The translations under genes and the position numbers were made by a program. A stretch of DNA of 64,000 bases from Gluconacetobacter diazotrophicus PA1 5 (lineage in GTDB: Bacteria; Pseudomonadota; Alphaproteobacteria; Acetobacterales; Acetobacteraceae): contig NC_011365.1 in assembly GCF_000021325.1 (NCBI RefSeq), positions 2,694,001 to 2,758,000 on the forward strand. Direction: 5' to 3'. A model generated the notes under the pieces. The model saw nothing but the letters and a program-made list of their open reading frames with translations. It was not told the origin of the DNA and searched no databases. Shown here piece by piece: positions 41,142-47,920 of this stretch (position 1 is its first letter; every line of letters starts with the position of its first letter).

Positions 41142-42577
41142 GCCGGCGTGCCGGCGCGGGACATGCGTTCCTGTTTCATTTTCCACACCCATCCCGCGCG
41201 ATAACCGCGCGCCTTCGCGATCTCGCGCAGATCGTCGTCGGTCTTTGCTTTGCGCATCAGTTCCTTGAAGGGCGCGCTGCGTAGATACTGCAGCCGCTCC
41301 TGCATCTCGGGGTCCATCTCGATCAGTTCGCCATCTGCGACCTCGGCAGCACGCTCGACGTCGTCCTCGTCCTTGCCCTCGGACGCCCGGCGCTCCCCGC
41401 ATTCAGCGCAGACGCGCATCACGGCCGAATTCATGGCGAAGCAATGCTCGCATCGCCAAGTCGCGACGGGCTCCCCCTTGTCCTTCTTCTTCCGTCCGTC
41501 AAGCGACCAGTCATGCGGCTGGTCCGGAAGCCCGTGGTTGAACGTGTTCCCGGCATGATCCAGCACGATCAGATGCGACTTTCCAGGCATCGGACGCAGT
41601 CCTCGGCCAATCTGTTGGACGTGCAACCCAAGCGATTTCGTCGGGCGCAGCAGTATCACCGCGCCGACACACGGCACATCCAGTCCTTCGGAAACCAGAT
41701 CGCAGGTGGTAAGCACCTGTACTGCGCCGGTCGCAAGGCCTCCGATCGCGGCATCACGTTCATCGCCGGGCATCGCGCCATATGCCGCAGTCGCTCGCCA
41801 GCCAGCCCGGCAAAATGCATCTGCATAGGTCTTGGCATCTTCGACGCACGCGCAGAACGCGATAGCCGGGAGACCAGATGCATACCGGCCGTAATGCTCG
41901 ACGGCATCTCCGACCAGTTTCGGTTCGGCCATGACCTTGGACAGAGATGCGATGTCGTAATCGCCCGCACGGGTTTTCACGCCCGTCAGGTCGGGAGCGC
42001 CCACTGGGGCGAACACGCGCGATGGCGTGAGAAATTCACCTTGAATCAGTTCGCCGATCGTCGGTCCCATGACCAGCATATCAAAGACGCCGCCCGCATT
42101 GGCTCCGAGGCCCCGGCCATCCATGCGCTCGGGGGTCGCCGTAACGCCCAGGATCTTCGCCCAGGGCTGAGCCGCGATCACCTTCGCCCAAGTTCCCGCG
42201 ACGGCATGATGGGCCTCGTCCATAATGATCAGATCAAAGCGCGGCAGCGCATCGAGCCGGCGAGCCAGCGTCTGTACGGAGGCGACCTGCACCAGATGCC
42301 CGGTTGGCTCTGCCCAAGGCGCGATGATCCCGTGGTCAACGCCGGTGTCAGACAATTTCCGGCTTGCCTGGCGAATAAGCTCCTTGCGGTGCGCGATGAT
42401 CAATACCCGCGACTGCTTGGCGGAAGCTGACTGTGCAATATGGCTGAACATCACGGTCTTTCCGGCACCGGTCGGCGCAACCAGAAGCGGCGCGCGATGT
42501 CCGTCCCGGAATGCCGAGCGTACGCCGTCGATGGCTTGCTGCTGGTAGGGACGGAGTTGGATCATTTTAATCTCCAT
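41138..42577 (-). CDS. DEAH-type SF2 helicase with C-terminal zinc finger
   Basis: 479 aa. Motif I VAPTGAGKTVMFSH, motif II IIMDEAHHAV, motif III VTATPERMDGRG, and the C-terminal helicase half with LTTCDLVSEGLDVPCVGAVI and LHVQQIGRGLRPMPGKSHL (motif VI). A 4-Cys zinc ribbon follows (CEHCFAMNSAVMRVCAECG). The family is the phage DEAD/DEAH-box helicases related to RadD-like enzymes. ATG 42577 or the internal ATG (IQLRPYQQQ) may be the start. The beginning overlaps a rusA-like fragment. Confidence 0.9.
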   Translation of the reverse strand: MEIKMIQLRPYQQQAIDGVRSAFRDGHRAPLLVAPTGAGKTVMFSHIAQSASAKQSRVLIIAHRKELIRQASRKLSDTGVDHGIIAPWAEPTGHLVQVASVQTLARRLDALPRFDLIIMDEAHHAVAGTWAKVIAAQPWAKILGVTATPERMDGRGLGANAGGVFDMLVMGPTIGELIQGEFLTPSRVFAPVGAPDLTGVKTRAGDYDIASLSKVMAEPKLVGDAVEHYGRYASGLPAIAFCACVEDAKTYADAFCRAGWRATAAYGAMPGDERDAAIGGLATGAVQVLTTCDLVSEGLDVPCVGAVILLRPTKSLGLHVQQIGRGLRPMPGKSHLIVLDHAGNTFNHGLPDQPHDWSLDGRKKKDKGEPVATWRCEHCFAMNSAVMRVCAECGERRASEGKDEDDVERAAEVADGELIEMDPEMQERLQYLRSAPFKELMRKAKTDDDLREIAKARGYRAGWVWKMKQERMSRAGTPA

Positions 42578-42651
42578 CCCACACGCCCATTCCCGAAGCG
42601 CGGCCGTCCTTTGCCGCGCATCGGGCCGGGCACCGTGAAGGTGATCTGCAT
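42562..42651 (-). pseudogene. RusA-like resolvase N-terminal remnant
   Basis: 29 codons: QITFTVPGPMRGKGRPRFGN, then GRV, stopping inside the helicase start. The pattern FTVPG-P..-KGRPRF..GRV is the conserved beginning of RusA-type Holliday-junction resolvases (about 120 aa), after which the rest is missing. It occupies the right position for rusA (between a DUF2303 gene and helicase). It is probably left by a deletion that joined the helicase gene directly after it. The VRR-NUC enzyme may have replaced the activity. Confidence 0.6.
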
Positions 42652-42668
42652 CAACGGTGCCCTTCCGT

Positions 42669-43514
42669 TTAGGCTCGCGCTACGACTGAAGCGGGCGCTG
42701 CGCCCTCATAGATCGAGATGTTCGTTCCGGATTCGATCGGCTTCACCAGACCGTCGATCGCGGCACGGACCACGTCGTCCAAGCGCAGGAGCTTGTAGCC
42801 CATCGTCACGCCTCCCTCCCGATCAAACCGCCAACGGAAGCGGGCCGTGATCGCATAGACGGATGTCCCCTGGAACGGAGACAGGGCGATCTGGAATTCC
42901 TGCGGGATCTCGATCGCCTGCTTTCCGTTCTTGACGGTAGCCTTCACGTCTTCATCGTAGGAAAACTGGACAGCACCATTGTCCAGGCGCTGGGCGGAAC
43001 GGCACTTCCCGTCGGAGGTGACCTCGATATTCTGGGAGATGCGCATCAGATCACCGCCGATCGGCTCCTGAATCTGCTGCATGTTATCCTCCAGGAATTC
43101 GGCGAAATCGCGCTGCGAAAACATGCGACCGGATGCCTTCGTCCATGTCTGCCACTCCGGCGTCGTGCGAAACCCGATCGACACGGTGTGATCGCGCCAT
43201 CCCGGCGCTCCCGACGCCGAGGCCACATCATGATTGAGGATGCCGACGATCGCGGGATTTCCCGGATGCTTATCCACATAGATCGCTGCAGTTTCCTGCG
43301 TTGCGCCCTGATCATTCAGATAAGTGATGAACGAAGCGGCATCGAACACTGTGACGGCCCCGCGTTTGCGTGCCGGATGCTTCAGATGCCTTTCGATCGA
43401 AACGATCTCACGACCACTCTCGCCGGGCACTGCGATCAGATCGTGATCGAGGACCTCGACGGTGGCGCCGCGCTTGATCTCGGCAATGAGCGCCTGAAAA
43501 TTCTGTTCTGACAT
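42669..43514 (-). CDS. DUF2303 family protein (YfdQ-like)
   Basis: 281 aa, full length. Family signatures: VSIERHLKHPARKRGAVTVF, ASFITYLNDQG, AIVGILNHDVASASGAPGWR, then SIGFRTTPEWQTWTKASGRM, FSQRDFAEFLEDNMQQI. Function unproven, always found in phage early or replication regions. It precedes the RusA remnant and helicase and follows a 131-aa gene with which it seems paired. Confidence 0.85.
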   Translation of the reverse strand: MSEQNFQALIAEIKRGATVEVLDHDLIAVPGESGREIVSIERHLKHPARKRGAVTVFDAASFITYLNDQGATQETAAIYVDKHPGNPAIVGILNHDVASASGAPGWRDHTVSIGFRTTPEWQTWTKASGRMFSQRDFAEFLEDNMQQIQEPIGGDLMRISQNIEVTSDGKCRSAQRLDNGAVQFSYDEDVKATVKNGKQAIEIPQEFQIALSPFQGTSVYAITARFRWRFDREGGVTMGYKLLRLDDVVRAAIDGLVKPIESGTNISIYEGAAPASVVARA

Positions 43515-43537
43515 GGTGGATCTCCGTCTTGTATGGG

Positions 43538-43933
43538 TCAGAGGGAACGCGGCGCAGACACGGGCGGAAGCCGTGTCACGTTCGCATCGCGTTCGGGAAG
43601 ATGCTCGATTTCAAGTTCGGCCTGGCGATGGTCGCCGCGCATCAGCTTGCCATTCGGTGTGGCGAACATGATGCTTGCCGGCGTCGGCAACTTGGGCAGT
43701 TTGGTCTTCACGTCGTCGGCGACGTTCATGGCGCCGTCGCTGTCCAACGGCTTCACCCCAATGGCGATCGTCACGATGCCGCCCTTGCCCGTGGCAGTCG
43801 CCGCCATAACCAGGCTTTCCATCGCCTCGGCGATATCCAGCAGCAGGCCGCCGTTGCGGTGTTCGGACAGAAACTTGACGACGCCTTCCTTGGTTGCGTC
43901 GATTTCAACCTGATCTCGATAGGTCTTTGCCAT
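43538..43933 (-). CDS. Phage protein, unknown (partner of the DUF2303 gene)
   Basis: 131 aa. It contains VKFLSEHRNGGLLLDIAEAMES and a predicted beta-alpha domain (GKGGIVTIAIGVKPLDSDGA, then NVADDVKTKLPKLPTPASIM, then FATPNGKLMRGDHRQAELEI). Homologues of this pattern are usually annotated only as hypothetical, encoded immediately before DUF2303. Starts 34 bp after the small gene stop at 43968. Confidence 0.72.
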   Translation of the reverse strand: MAKTYRDQVEIDATKEGVVKFLSEHRNGGLLLDIAEAMESLVMAATATGKGGIVTIAIGVKPLDSDGAMNVADDVKTKLPKLPTPASIMFATPNGKLMRGDHRQAELEIEHLPERDANVTRLPPVSAPRSL

Positions 43934-43967
43934 TACGAAATTCCTTCGGTCTTGATATTGCGACGGG

Positions 43968-44057
43968 TTATTCTCGGTTGCCGTTACGTTTGACGGTCAG
44001 TGCGACTCGATATGACCGGAACAGCGCCTCGAATCCGCCCGGGACTACGACAATCAT
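43968..44057 (-). CDS. Micro-protein in the replication operon
   Basis: 29 aa, MIVVVPGGFEALFRSYRVAL then TVKRNGNRE. Its ATG overlaps the HTH gene stop (TGATG), and the frame ends 34 bp before the next gene, which favours genuine coupled translation. A short hydrophobic start and a basic end; unknown role. Confidence 0.45.
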   Translation of the reverse strand: MIVVVPGGFEALFRSYRVALTVKRNGNRE

Positions 44058-44380
44058 CAGCCATCCCAGGCAGTAGGCACGCGGCGGTCCGGCACGCGCA
44101 CCGAATCCACACCACCCGAAGTCGATTCCGTACCCTCTCGGCATTTTCCCTCCTCGACGAGGCGGAATATTTCATCCCGCAGTTCGTCGCATTCCTGCAT
44201 GAGCCGGATGAGTTCGGCGCCGCGAGGCGCGTTGATCCCGTCCAGCCAATTTTGCACGGTGCGTGGCGTCGTTCCGACGGCACGGGCGAGCAGCTTGGTG
44301 GCGTGACGCAGGGGGCCGTACTTGCGGCGCAGAACCCCGGCCACTGTTTCGCAGTAGGATGCGGCGTCAACGGCGCTCAT
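44057..44380 (-). CDS. HTH DNA-binding protein
   Basis: 107 aa from ATG 44380. HTH of XRE/phage type: ATKLLARAVGTTPRTVQNWL then DGINAPRGAELIRLMQECDEL, followed by an acidic helix and a disordered tail. It begins the leftward replication operon, so it may be a regulator or a replication-initiator-like protein. Divergent from the small rightward gene at 44480. A second in-frame ATG at 44428 is less likely. Confidence 0.75.
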   Translation of the reverse strand: MSAVDAASYCETVAGVLRRKYGPLRHATKLLARAVGTTPRTVQNWLDGINAPRGAELIRLMQECDELRDEIFRLVEEGKCREGTESTSGGVDSVRVPDRRVPTAWDG

Positions 44381-44479
44381 CGTCCCACTCCGAAAATCTC
44401 GGTAAATCTTGAACCTGTTTCCGCGCATCGCGCTGCTCCATTTTTCGACACGTCAGGATCGAAGGAGACGAAGCATCTG

Positions 44480-44731
44480 ATGGAGGCAAATAAACGGAAA
44501 AACACAGATGGGACCAGGGAAGGAGATCGCGACCCTTTTCTGGCTTTACAGCTAATATCCACCGCCCAAGCCTGGGCCACCCTGCACCCACGCGCGAGCC
44601 CCGAGGTACGGCAATACCTCGTGGCGCTCGTCGCAGCGGAGATTGCGGGGGCTGCCGACATCAGCCGACCCGACAACTCGGGCAGAGGCGGAGGAATCGC
44701 GACCGGGCCTGGAACGGCCGCGCGCAGTTGA
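44480..44731 (+). CDS. Small rightward hypothetical protein
   Basis: 83 aa. AAGGAGA at about 44462 lies 11 nt before ATG 44480. Helical middle (PFLALQLISTAQAWATLHPR, then EVRQYLVALVAAEIAGAADI). It points against the flanking leftward genes and overlaps 71 bp of the convergent one (44661). Otherwise the stretch 44381-44660 would be empty. Real but unassigned at moderate confidence. Confidence 0.45.
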   Translation: MEANKRKNTDGTREGDRDPFLALQLISTAQAWATLHPRASPEVRQYLVALVAAEIAGAADISRPDNSGRGGGIATGPGTAARS

Positions 44732-44939
44732 GGCACGACCGATTGATCTTGGGCGCATGGTCTGCACGCGGGCTGGCATCGGCCCGCTTCGGCCGGCGGC
44801 GATAGGCCAGTCGATCGCGGATCGTTTGCGCGCGCATATCCAGCGAATGCGCGATATCCGAAGGGCGCATCCCCTGGGCAAGTAGGTCGTCCACGCGGCG
44901 GTCGAGCACTTCCCAGTTATATTTCGAGGCCACCATCAC
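44661..44939 (-). CDS. Small HTH plus zinc-ribbon protein
   Basis: 92 aa. N-terminal HTH (WEVLDRRVDDLLAQGMRPSD, then IAHSLDMRAQTIRDRLAYRR), linker of basic residues, and C-terminal 4-Cys ribbon CLNCARPFQARSRFLRLCPSC (C-x2-C...C-x2-C). Similar combinations in alphaproteobacterial prophages are small regulators. ATGA overlap with the upstream gene. Confidence 0.72.
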   Translation of the reverse strand: MMVASKYNWEVLDRRVDDLLAQGMRPSDIAHSLDMRAQTIRDRLAYRRRPKRADASPRADHAPKINRSCLNCARPFQARSRFLRLCPSCRVG

Positions 44940-45142
44940 CGCGCCTCCAGCGCCGGAGAGATGGCCAGCACAACCAGGTTCCCGTCGACGCCACGCCAGA
45001 CACGCATGTCGCCGCCGGCAAGTAGGCGATCCAGTTCAGGCGGCGCATGGCGGCATTTGGCAACACGCGACCAAGAATCCATGCGTCCGGCATATTTCGG
45101 CCGGGCGTACACGATGCGGTAGCCAGAAGGGACGGTGCTCAT
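44936..45142 (-). CDS. Small phage protein, unknown
   Basis: 68 aa. STVPSGYRIVYARPKYAGRM followed by CRHAPPELDRLLAGGDMRVW and a short beta end (LVVLAISPALEAR). Lies in the Cro-led leftward operon with 4-bp overlaps on both sides. No family recognised. Confidence 0.65.
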   Translation of the reverse strand: MSTVPSGYRIVYARPKYAGRMDSWSRVAKCRHAPPELDRLLAGGDMRVWRGVDGNLVVLAISPALEAR

Positions 45143-45348
45143 GCCGCGCCTTTCCGTGTCGCGCGCGCTAAAGAGTCCAGCGTGATTCCATGGACCCCTT
45201 TTCGCTCAGCCAGATGAATGATGGTCGGCCATTTCCGGGCGGGTATAGCCTGACGTTTTACCCACCAATCGACGGTGTTCCGCTTTACCCCCGTAGCTTC
45301 GGCGATCGCATCGCGGCCGAGGCTATCAATGACATGCATGGCGCTCAT
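45139..45348 (-). CDS. Cro-like HTH regulator
   Basis: 69 aa. Cro/YdaS-like HTH: LGRDAIAEATGVKRNTVDWW, then VKRQAIPARKWPTIIHLAER. It is divergent from the repressor gene with the 15-bp operator pair in between. First gene of the leftward regulatory operon. By position and size it is the Cro counterpart in the lysis-lysogeny switch. A -10-like TAAATA complement is at 45356-45361 very near its start. Confidence 0.82.
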   Translation of the reverse strand: MSAMHVIDSLGRDAIAEATGVKRNTVDWWVKRQAIPARKWPTIIHLAERKGVHGITLDSLARATRKGAA

Positions 45349-45361
45349 GGAGAGATAAATA

Positions 45362-45376
45362 ATGGCAAAATGCCAT
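45362..45376. promoter_or_regulatory. Operator palindrome O1 (cro side)
   Basis: ATGGCAAAATGCCAT: arms ATGGCA/TGCCAT around a 3-nt centre, 14 bp upstream of the Cro-like start. The reverse complement is identical to the operator at 47001-47015. It lies next to the -10-like box of the leftward promoter, so binding would shut it off. Confidence 0.78.
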
Positions 45377-45403
45377 CAACGCAACGGGAAAACGGGCAAT
45401 GGT

Positions 45404-45418
45404 ATGGCTTTTTGCCAT
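45404..45418. promoter_or_regulatory. Operator palindrome O2 (repressor side)
   Basis: ATGGCTTTTTGCCAT, with the same ATGGC-N5-GCCAT consensus, 42 bp (four helical turns) from O1. A GATAAT -10 box follows at 45423-45428, only 6 nt before ATG 45435. The repressor mRNA might therefore be leaderless, as for lambda cI from PRM. The -35 is weak. Confidence 0.75.
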
Positions 45419-45434
45419 GCCCGATAATCCGACC

Positions 45435-45827
45435 ATGGCGAAGACCAAGAGAACTGAAGCGTTTACGGAGATGCAGCGCGCCGTTGGTGTGCGCATTGGA
45501 TGGGCGCGTGAGTTGGTGTACCCGAACCAGGCTGAATTCGCCCGGCTGATCGGCGTCGATCAGTCGACCTTGAACAAGATTGAGGCAGGCGACCGGGCGC
45601 CCAACATCTTCATCATCACTGAAGTGTCGAACCGGCTGCGGGTGTCGACCGACTTCCTCTTAAAGGGGACTCTCGTTGGTCGGACAGACGAAGAAATGGC
45701 TCTTCGCCTGGGAGCGATGCACCCAGAATTGGCATCCCAGCTTGTAGGCACGGATCAGGGCACGGGCACGGGCCGCATTTCCGGCAGGCTTCCTCCGCCC
45801 AAGACACCGTTCGACGCGCTGAATTAG
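45435..45827 (+). CDS. Prophage repressor, XRE/CI-like without a peptidase domain
   Basis: 130 aa from ATG 45435. HTH_3 fold: RIGWARELVYPNQAEFARLI, then GVDQSTLNKIEAGDRAPNIF and ITEVSNRLRVSTDFLLKGTL. The C-terminal third is short and Gly/Pro-rich; no S24 Ser-Lys peptidase is visible, so RecA-stimulated self-cleavage is not expected. It faces away from the Cro-like gene with two operators between. It probably keeps both the cro operon and the early promoter at 47.0 kb off in the lysogen. Upstream ATGs at 45399 and 45417 are possible starts. Confidence 0.85.
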   Translation: MAKTKRTEAFTEMQRAVGVRIGWARELVYPNQAEFARLIGVDQSTLNKIEAGDRAPNIFIITEVSNRLRVSTDFLLKGTLVGRTDEEMALRLGAMHPELASQLVGTDQGTGTGRISGRLPPPKTPFDALN

Positions 45828-45852
45828 AGTCCCCTTTCATCTCTACCCCCTC

Positions 45853-45867
45853 TGTTCCTATCGAACA
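45853..45867. promoter_or_regulatory. TGTTC-N5-GAACA palindrome
   Basis: Perfect 5-bp arms after the repressor stop and before the small ORF at 45875. It could bind a regulator of the 45875-46422 genes. It does not match the GTTC-N7-GTTC LexA site of alphaproteobacteria. Low certainty. Confidence 0.25.
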
Positions 45868-45874
45868 TACAAAC

Positions 45875-45964
45875 ATGAACGAAACAGGAACACAATGGAA
45901 TCCGCATGGGGGTTATGCGGGCCTGGAGATGGGCCGCGTCGTCTGGTTCGCGCGGCGGTTGTGA
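45875..45964 (+). CDS. Micro-ORF after the repressor
   Basis: 29 aa: NETGTQWNPHGGYAGLEMGR then VVWFARRL. It has phage-like codon use and a compact layout (ends 41 bp before the next start), but no clear ribosome site. It may be a leader peptide or a small cargo product. Listed because this 178-bp gap holds nothing better. Confidence 0.3.
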   Translation: MNETGTQWNPHGGYAGLEMGRVVWFARRL

Positions 45965-46005
45965 GGGATGGCATCAGCAAGAGCTTCGGAGCATATTGCC
46001 GTTAA

Positions 46006-46422
46006 ATGGCCGCACCGACGCATAGAAGCACCTGCGCTGCACTTCTCCTCGGTCCCTTGGATGTGGAGACGATCAATCGGACGCTTGGCGTCGAAATGGA
46101 ACCGGGCGACCTCTATCTAAGTCGGCAGGCTCACTGGCATATCGCAAAGGATCACCCGGCCGACTATGACCGGGCAATGCAGGCCTTGCGCGTTGTTGCG
46201 GAGAAATTGGGGTTCCTCGGCCAGGCGCCGAAGCAGACGGATAACTTCGAAGCTGTGGTGCGCTTCCGCTCCATAGCCAATCCGTCAGTATTTTTTCTGT
46301 TGGCTATAGGATTTCAGCGCGACGAACGCGGGAATTATCGTGTGAAGTCAGCATATTCGATCCCGGAGAGAGCTTTCGAGGCGCGCCGAGCTGCGGGGCG
46401 GCTATTGGCTCCGGTCAGATAG
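46006..46422 (+). CDS. Possible PBECR-like nuclease (cargo, lysogeny region)
   Basis: 138 aa. Core: PGDLYLSRQAHWHIAKDHPADYDRAM, seen as DLYLSRQAHW then HIAKDHPADY, then FEAVVRFRSIANPSVFFLLAIGF and RVKSAYSIPERAFEARRA. The His-(3)-K-D-H-P feature followed by beta strands and a SIP end is like the barnase/EndoU/colicin-type toxin nucleases found in phages. This is pattern judgement only. It is expressed rightward after the repressor, the usual place for lysogenic cargo. The first 15 residues may be non-native. Confidence 0.5.
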   Translation: MAAPTHRSTCAALLLGPLDVETINRTLGVEMEPGDLYLSRQAHWHIAKDHPADYDRAMQALRVVAEKLGFLGQAPKQTDNFEAVVRFRSIANPSVFFLLAIGFQRDERGNYRVKSAYSIPERAFEARRAAGRLLAPVR

Positions 46423-46426
46423 CAAA

Positions 46427-46446
46427 AGAGGCCGCCTGAGCGACCT
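46427..46446 (+). terminator. Hairpin after the cargo gene
   Basis: GAGGCCGCCTGAGCGACCTC: arms pair with one internal mismatch (C-A), loop CTGA. Four bases past the stop of the gene ending at 46422. The T-tract is weak (tctct). The remaining 46447-46662 stretch shows no gene; it has a few short dyads (such as GGGATGCAATCCC). Confidence 0.4.
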
Positions 46447-46662
46447 CTCTGCTGTCCGGGCGGGATGCAATCCCCGATCTCTTGGGCCGCGATTCCCCGC
46501 GCGTTAGGAATGCGCAACTTAATTCCCAGTCTTGCTTGACTGGAGCGTGAGGTAGCCGTTCTCACCTCACCGGACACAACCCATGTGGGGCTTCTCGCCG
46601 CTTAGGTCAAGTTAACAATGGGAGCCCAGCTTCCGTCAGGTTTCTCTTGTCCGGGCGACAGT

Positions 46663-46923
46663 TCACCCCTCCACCTCCGGCAAATCCCCCACGGCCGCCA
46701 GGATCTCCGGCTCGCCATAATCCCCTGCATCCTCGTCGACCATAGACCGCACCAGATGCGCGCCGACGAATAGCGTCCCGCCGGCCGCGACTTTCTCGAC
46801 CCGGCGCAAACCCTCCTCGACATCGCGACAGAAAATCGGCGTGCAGGCTTCGAGCTTGGACGCGCCGCGTGCCTGCTTACGGCGGGTGTAGGGCTGGAAG
46901 ACGATTCTTTGGGTGGCGGCCAT
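46663..46923 (-). CDS. Small leftward phage protein, unknown
   Basis: 86 aa. ATQRIVFQPYTRRKQARGAS, then CTPIFCRDVEEGLRRVEKVA and LVRSMVDEDAGDYGEPEIL. It has a mixed alpha-beta pattern seen in small phage early proteins of alphaproteobacteria. It is divergent from the early operon; the operator pair at 47.0 kb lies upstream of both, so it may be co-regulated. Confidence 0.68.
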   Translation of the reverse strand: MAATQRIVFQPYTRRKQARGASKLEACTPIFCRDVEEGLRRVEKVAAGGTLFVGAHLVRSMVDEDAGDYGEPEILAAVGDLPEVEG

Positions 46924-47000
46924 CGGCAGTTTCTCCGGAACCTCGTTCTTATTATGTTCTCATTCTTTAGCGCAGACGTCGAGATGGCGTATTTTGCGAT

Positions 47001-47015
47001 ATGGCATTTTGCCAT
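47001..47015. promoter_or_regulatory. Operator palindrome O3 at the early promoter (-35 side)
   Basis: ATGGCATTTTGCCAT, exact reverse complement of O1. Its right end touches the TTGACA -35 box at 47015-47020. Binding would block the early promoter. Confidence 0.78.
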
Positions 47016-47042
47016 TGACATCCTGTTATTTGATGGCATATT
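47015..47042 (+). promoter_or_regulatory. Early rightward promoter
   Basis: -35 TTGACA (47015-47020), 16-bp spacer, -10 CATATT (47037-47042). The predicted start is at about 47049, 32 nt before GTG 47081. O3 overlaps the -35 and O4 (47033-47047) overlaps the -10, the layout of a repressed early phage promoter. Confidence 0.65.
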
Positions 47043-47047
47043 GCCAT
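47033..47047. promoter_or_regulatory. Operator palindrome O4 at the early promoter (-10 side)
   Basis: ATGGCATATTGCCAT, consensus ATGGC-N5-GCCAT, 32 bp (three helical turns) from O3 and covering the -10 box of the early promoter. Confidence 0.75.
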
Positions 47048-47080
47048 TCATCACCACCGCCCCAGGCAAGGAGATGGCAA

Positions 47081-47236
47081 GTGCCCACCAGTTCGACACA
47101 CCCCACCAACATCCCCCTCCGCCCCGTGCTCGGCCCGTCGCTGCGCGATTGGGCACTCCTCCTCGTCGACGCGGCCCTCGGGTTCAGAGGCGCTGGCGTC
47201 GCGCTGATCGTGAACGATCTGCTGGCGGGGATCTGA
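47081..47236 (+). CDS. First gene of the early operon, small hydrophobic-patch protein
   Basis: 51 aa from GTG 47081, with an AGGCAAGGAG ribosome site 7 nt upstream (this decides the start). The end is LRDWALLLVDAALGFRGAGV then ALIVNDLLAGI, an amphipathic or short membrane-associated helix. It might be a small early regulator or host-takeover peptide. A longer reading in another frame from ATG 47074 is Pro/Arg-rich and unlikely. Confidence 0.6.
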   Translation: MPTSSTHPTNIPLRPVLGPSLRDWALLLVDAALGFRGAGVALIVNDLLAGI

Positions 47237-47298
47237 CCAGGCCACGCGGGTTGCGGCCCGCGCAGTCTGGCGAGATCGCCGACAGATTGGAGTGAGAG

Positions 47299-47859
47299 AT
47301 GTCCGAGAAGACGGAAGCTGCGGAAGTAATCGAGAAAACCTACGTCCTGCGCACGTGCAATGTGAATATGGGCGCATATGGTGGCTTCGTCTGGCCGAAG
47401 TCAGGCCCGGTCGAATGTCCCGACTGGAACCCGCGTGCGCGTTGCGGGAACGGTCTCCACGGGCTGCTCATGGGTGCGGGGGATTCGTTCCATCTGAGCA
47501 GGGACGTCGATGCTAACTGGCTTGTTGTTGAGATTGACGCTGCATCGGTCGTGGATCTGGACGGGAAGGTCAAGTTCCCGCGCGGTGACGTCGTGTTTTG
47601 CGGAGATCGGGAGGCGGCCATTGCCGACATCCTGTCGCGTGGTGCGGACATTGCATCATGCGTCTACAGCACGCTGACCGGCGGCGACGACAGCACGCTG
47701 ACCGGCGGCGACGACAGCACGCTGATCTTCAAATACTGGGATGGCGAAAAGGAACGCTGTCGGATCATGACCTATGAGGTGGACGGCGACCAGGTGAAGT
47801 CAGGCGTCAAATATCGCCTCATCGACCGGACCCTGACGGAAGTTCCCGACAAATCCTGA
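47299..47859 (+). CDS. DUF7666-like early protein with short STLTGGDD repeats
   Basis: 186 aa. The N-terminal domain (about 13-120) has YVLRTCNVNMGAYGGFVWPK, PDWNPRARCGNGLHGLLMGA and LDGKVKFPRGDVVFCGDREA; I know this pattern as the DUF7666 type. Then two and a half octads STLTGGDD (nt 47668-47724), the same length and TxT logic as ice-nucleation repeats. The C-terminal cap is IFKYWDGEKERCRIMTYEVD then GVKYRLIDRTL. Its leader (GAGATCGCCG...TTGGAGTGAGAG-ATGTCCGAGA) is shared with the next gene, so the two arose by tandem duplication. Confidence 0.8.
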   Translation: MSEKTEAAEVIEKTYVLRTCNVNMGAYGGFVWPKSGPVECPDWNPRARCGNGLHGLLMGAGDSFHLSRDVDANWLVVEIDAASVVDLDGKVKFPRGDVVFCGDREAAIADILSRGADIASCVYSTLTGGDDSTLTGGDDSTLIFKYWDGEKERCRIMTYEVDGDQVKSGVKYRLIDRTLTEVPDKS

Positions 47860-47864
47860 TCCTT

Positions 47865-47895
47865 CCATACGCATCAGCCCCGCGCGGGCTGGTGA
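47865..47895 (+). repeat. 31-bp intergenic repeat with hairpin (copy 1)
   Basis: Identical to 49330-49360. Contains CAGCCC-CGCGC-GGGCTG, a 6-bp stem, directly after the stop of the first repeat-protein gene. Possible intra-operon processing or attenuation hairpin. The gap before 47299 has a related dyad (gcgggttgcggcccgc). Confidence 0.7.
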
Positions 47896-47920
47896 GATCG
47901 CCGTGAATTTGGAGTGAGAG

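Noticed and set aside
44000-44731. A 243-aa rightward gene across the HTH gene
   Set aside because: Its first two thirds are antisense to the clear HTH gene at 44057-44380; only the part from ATG 44480 has a ribosome site and plausible composition.
46602-47156. A 184-aa leftward gene
   Set aside because: Arg/Ser/Pro-rich shadow of the 86-aa gene in another frame, and it would cover the early promoter and operators.
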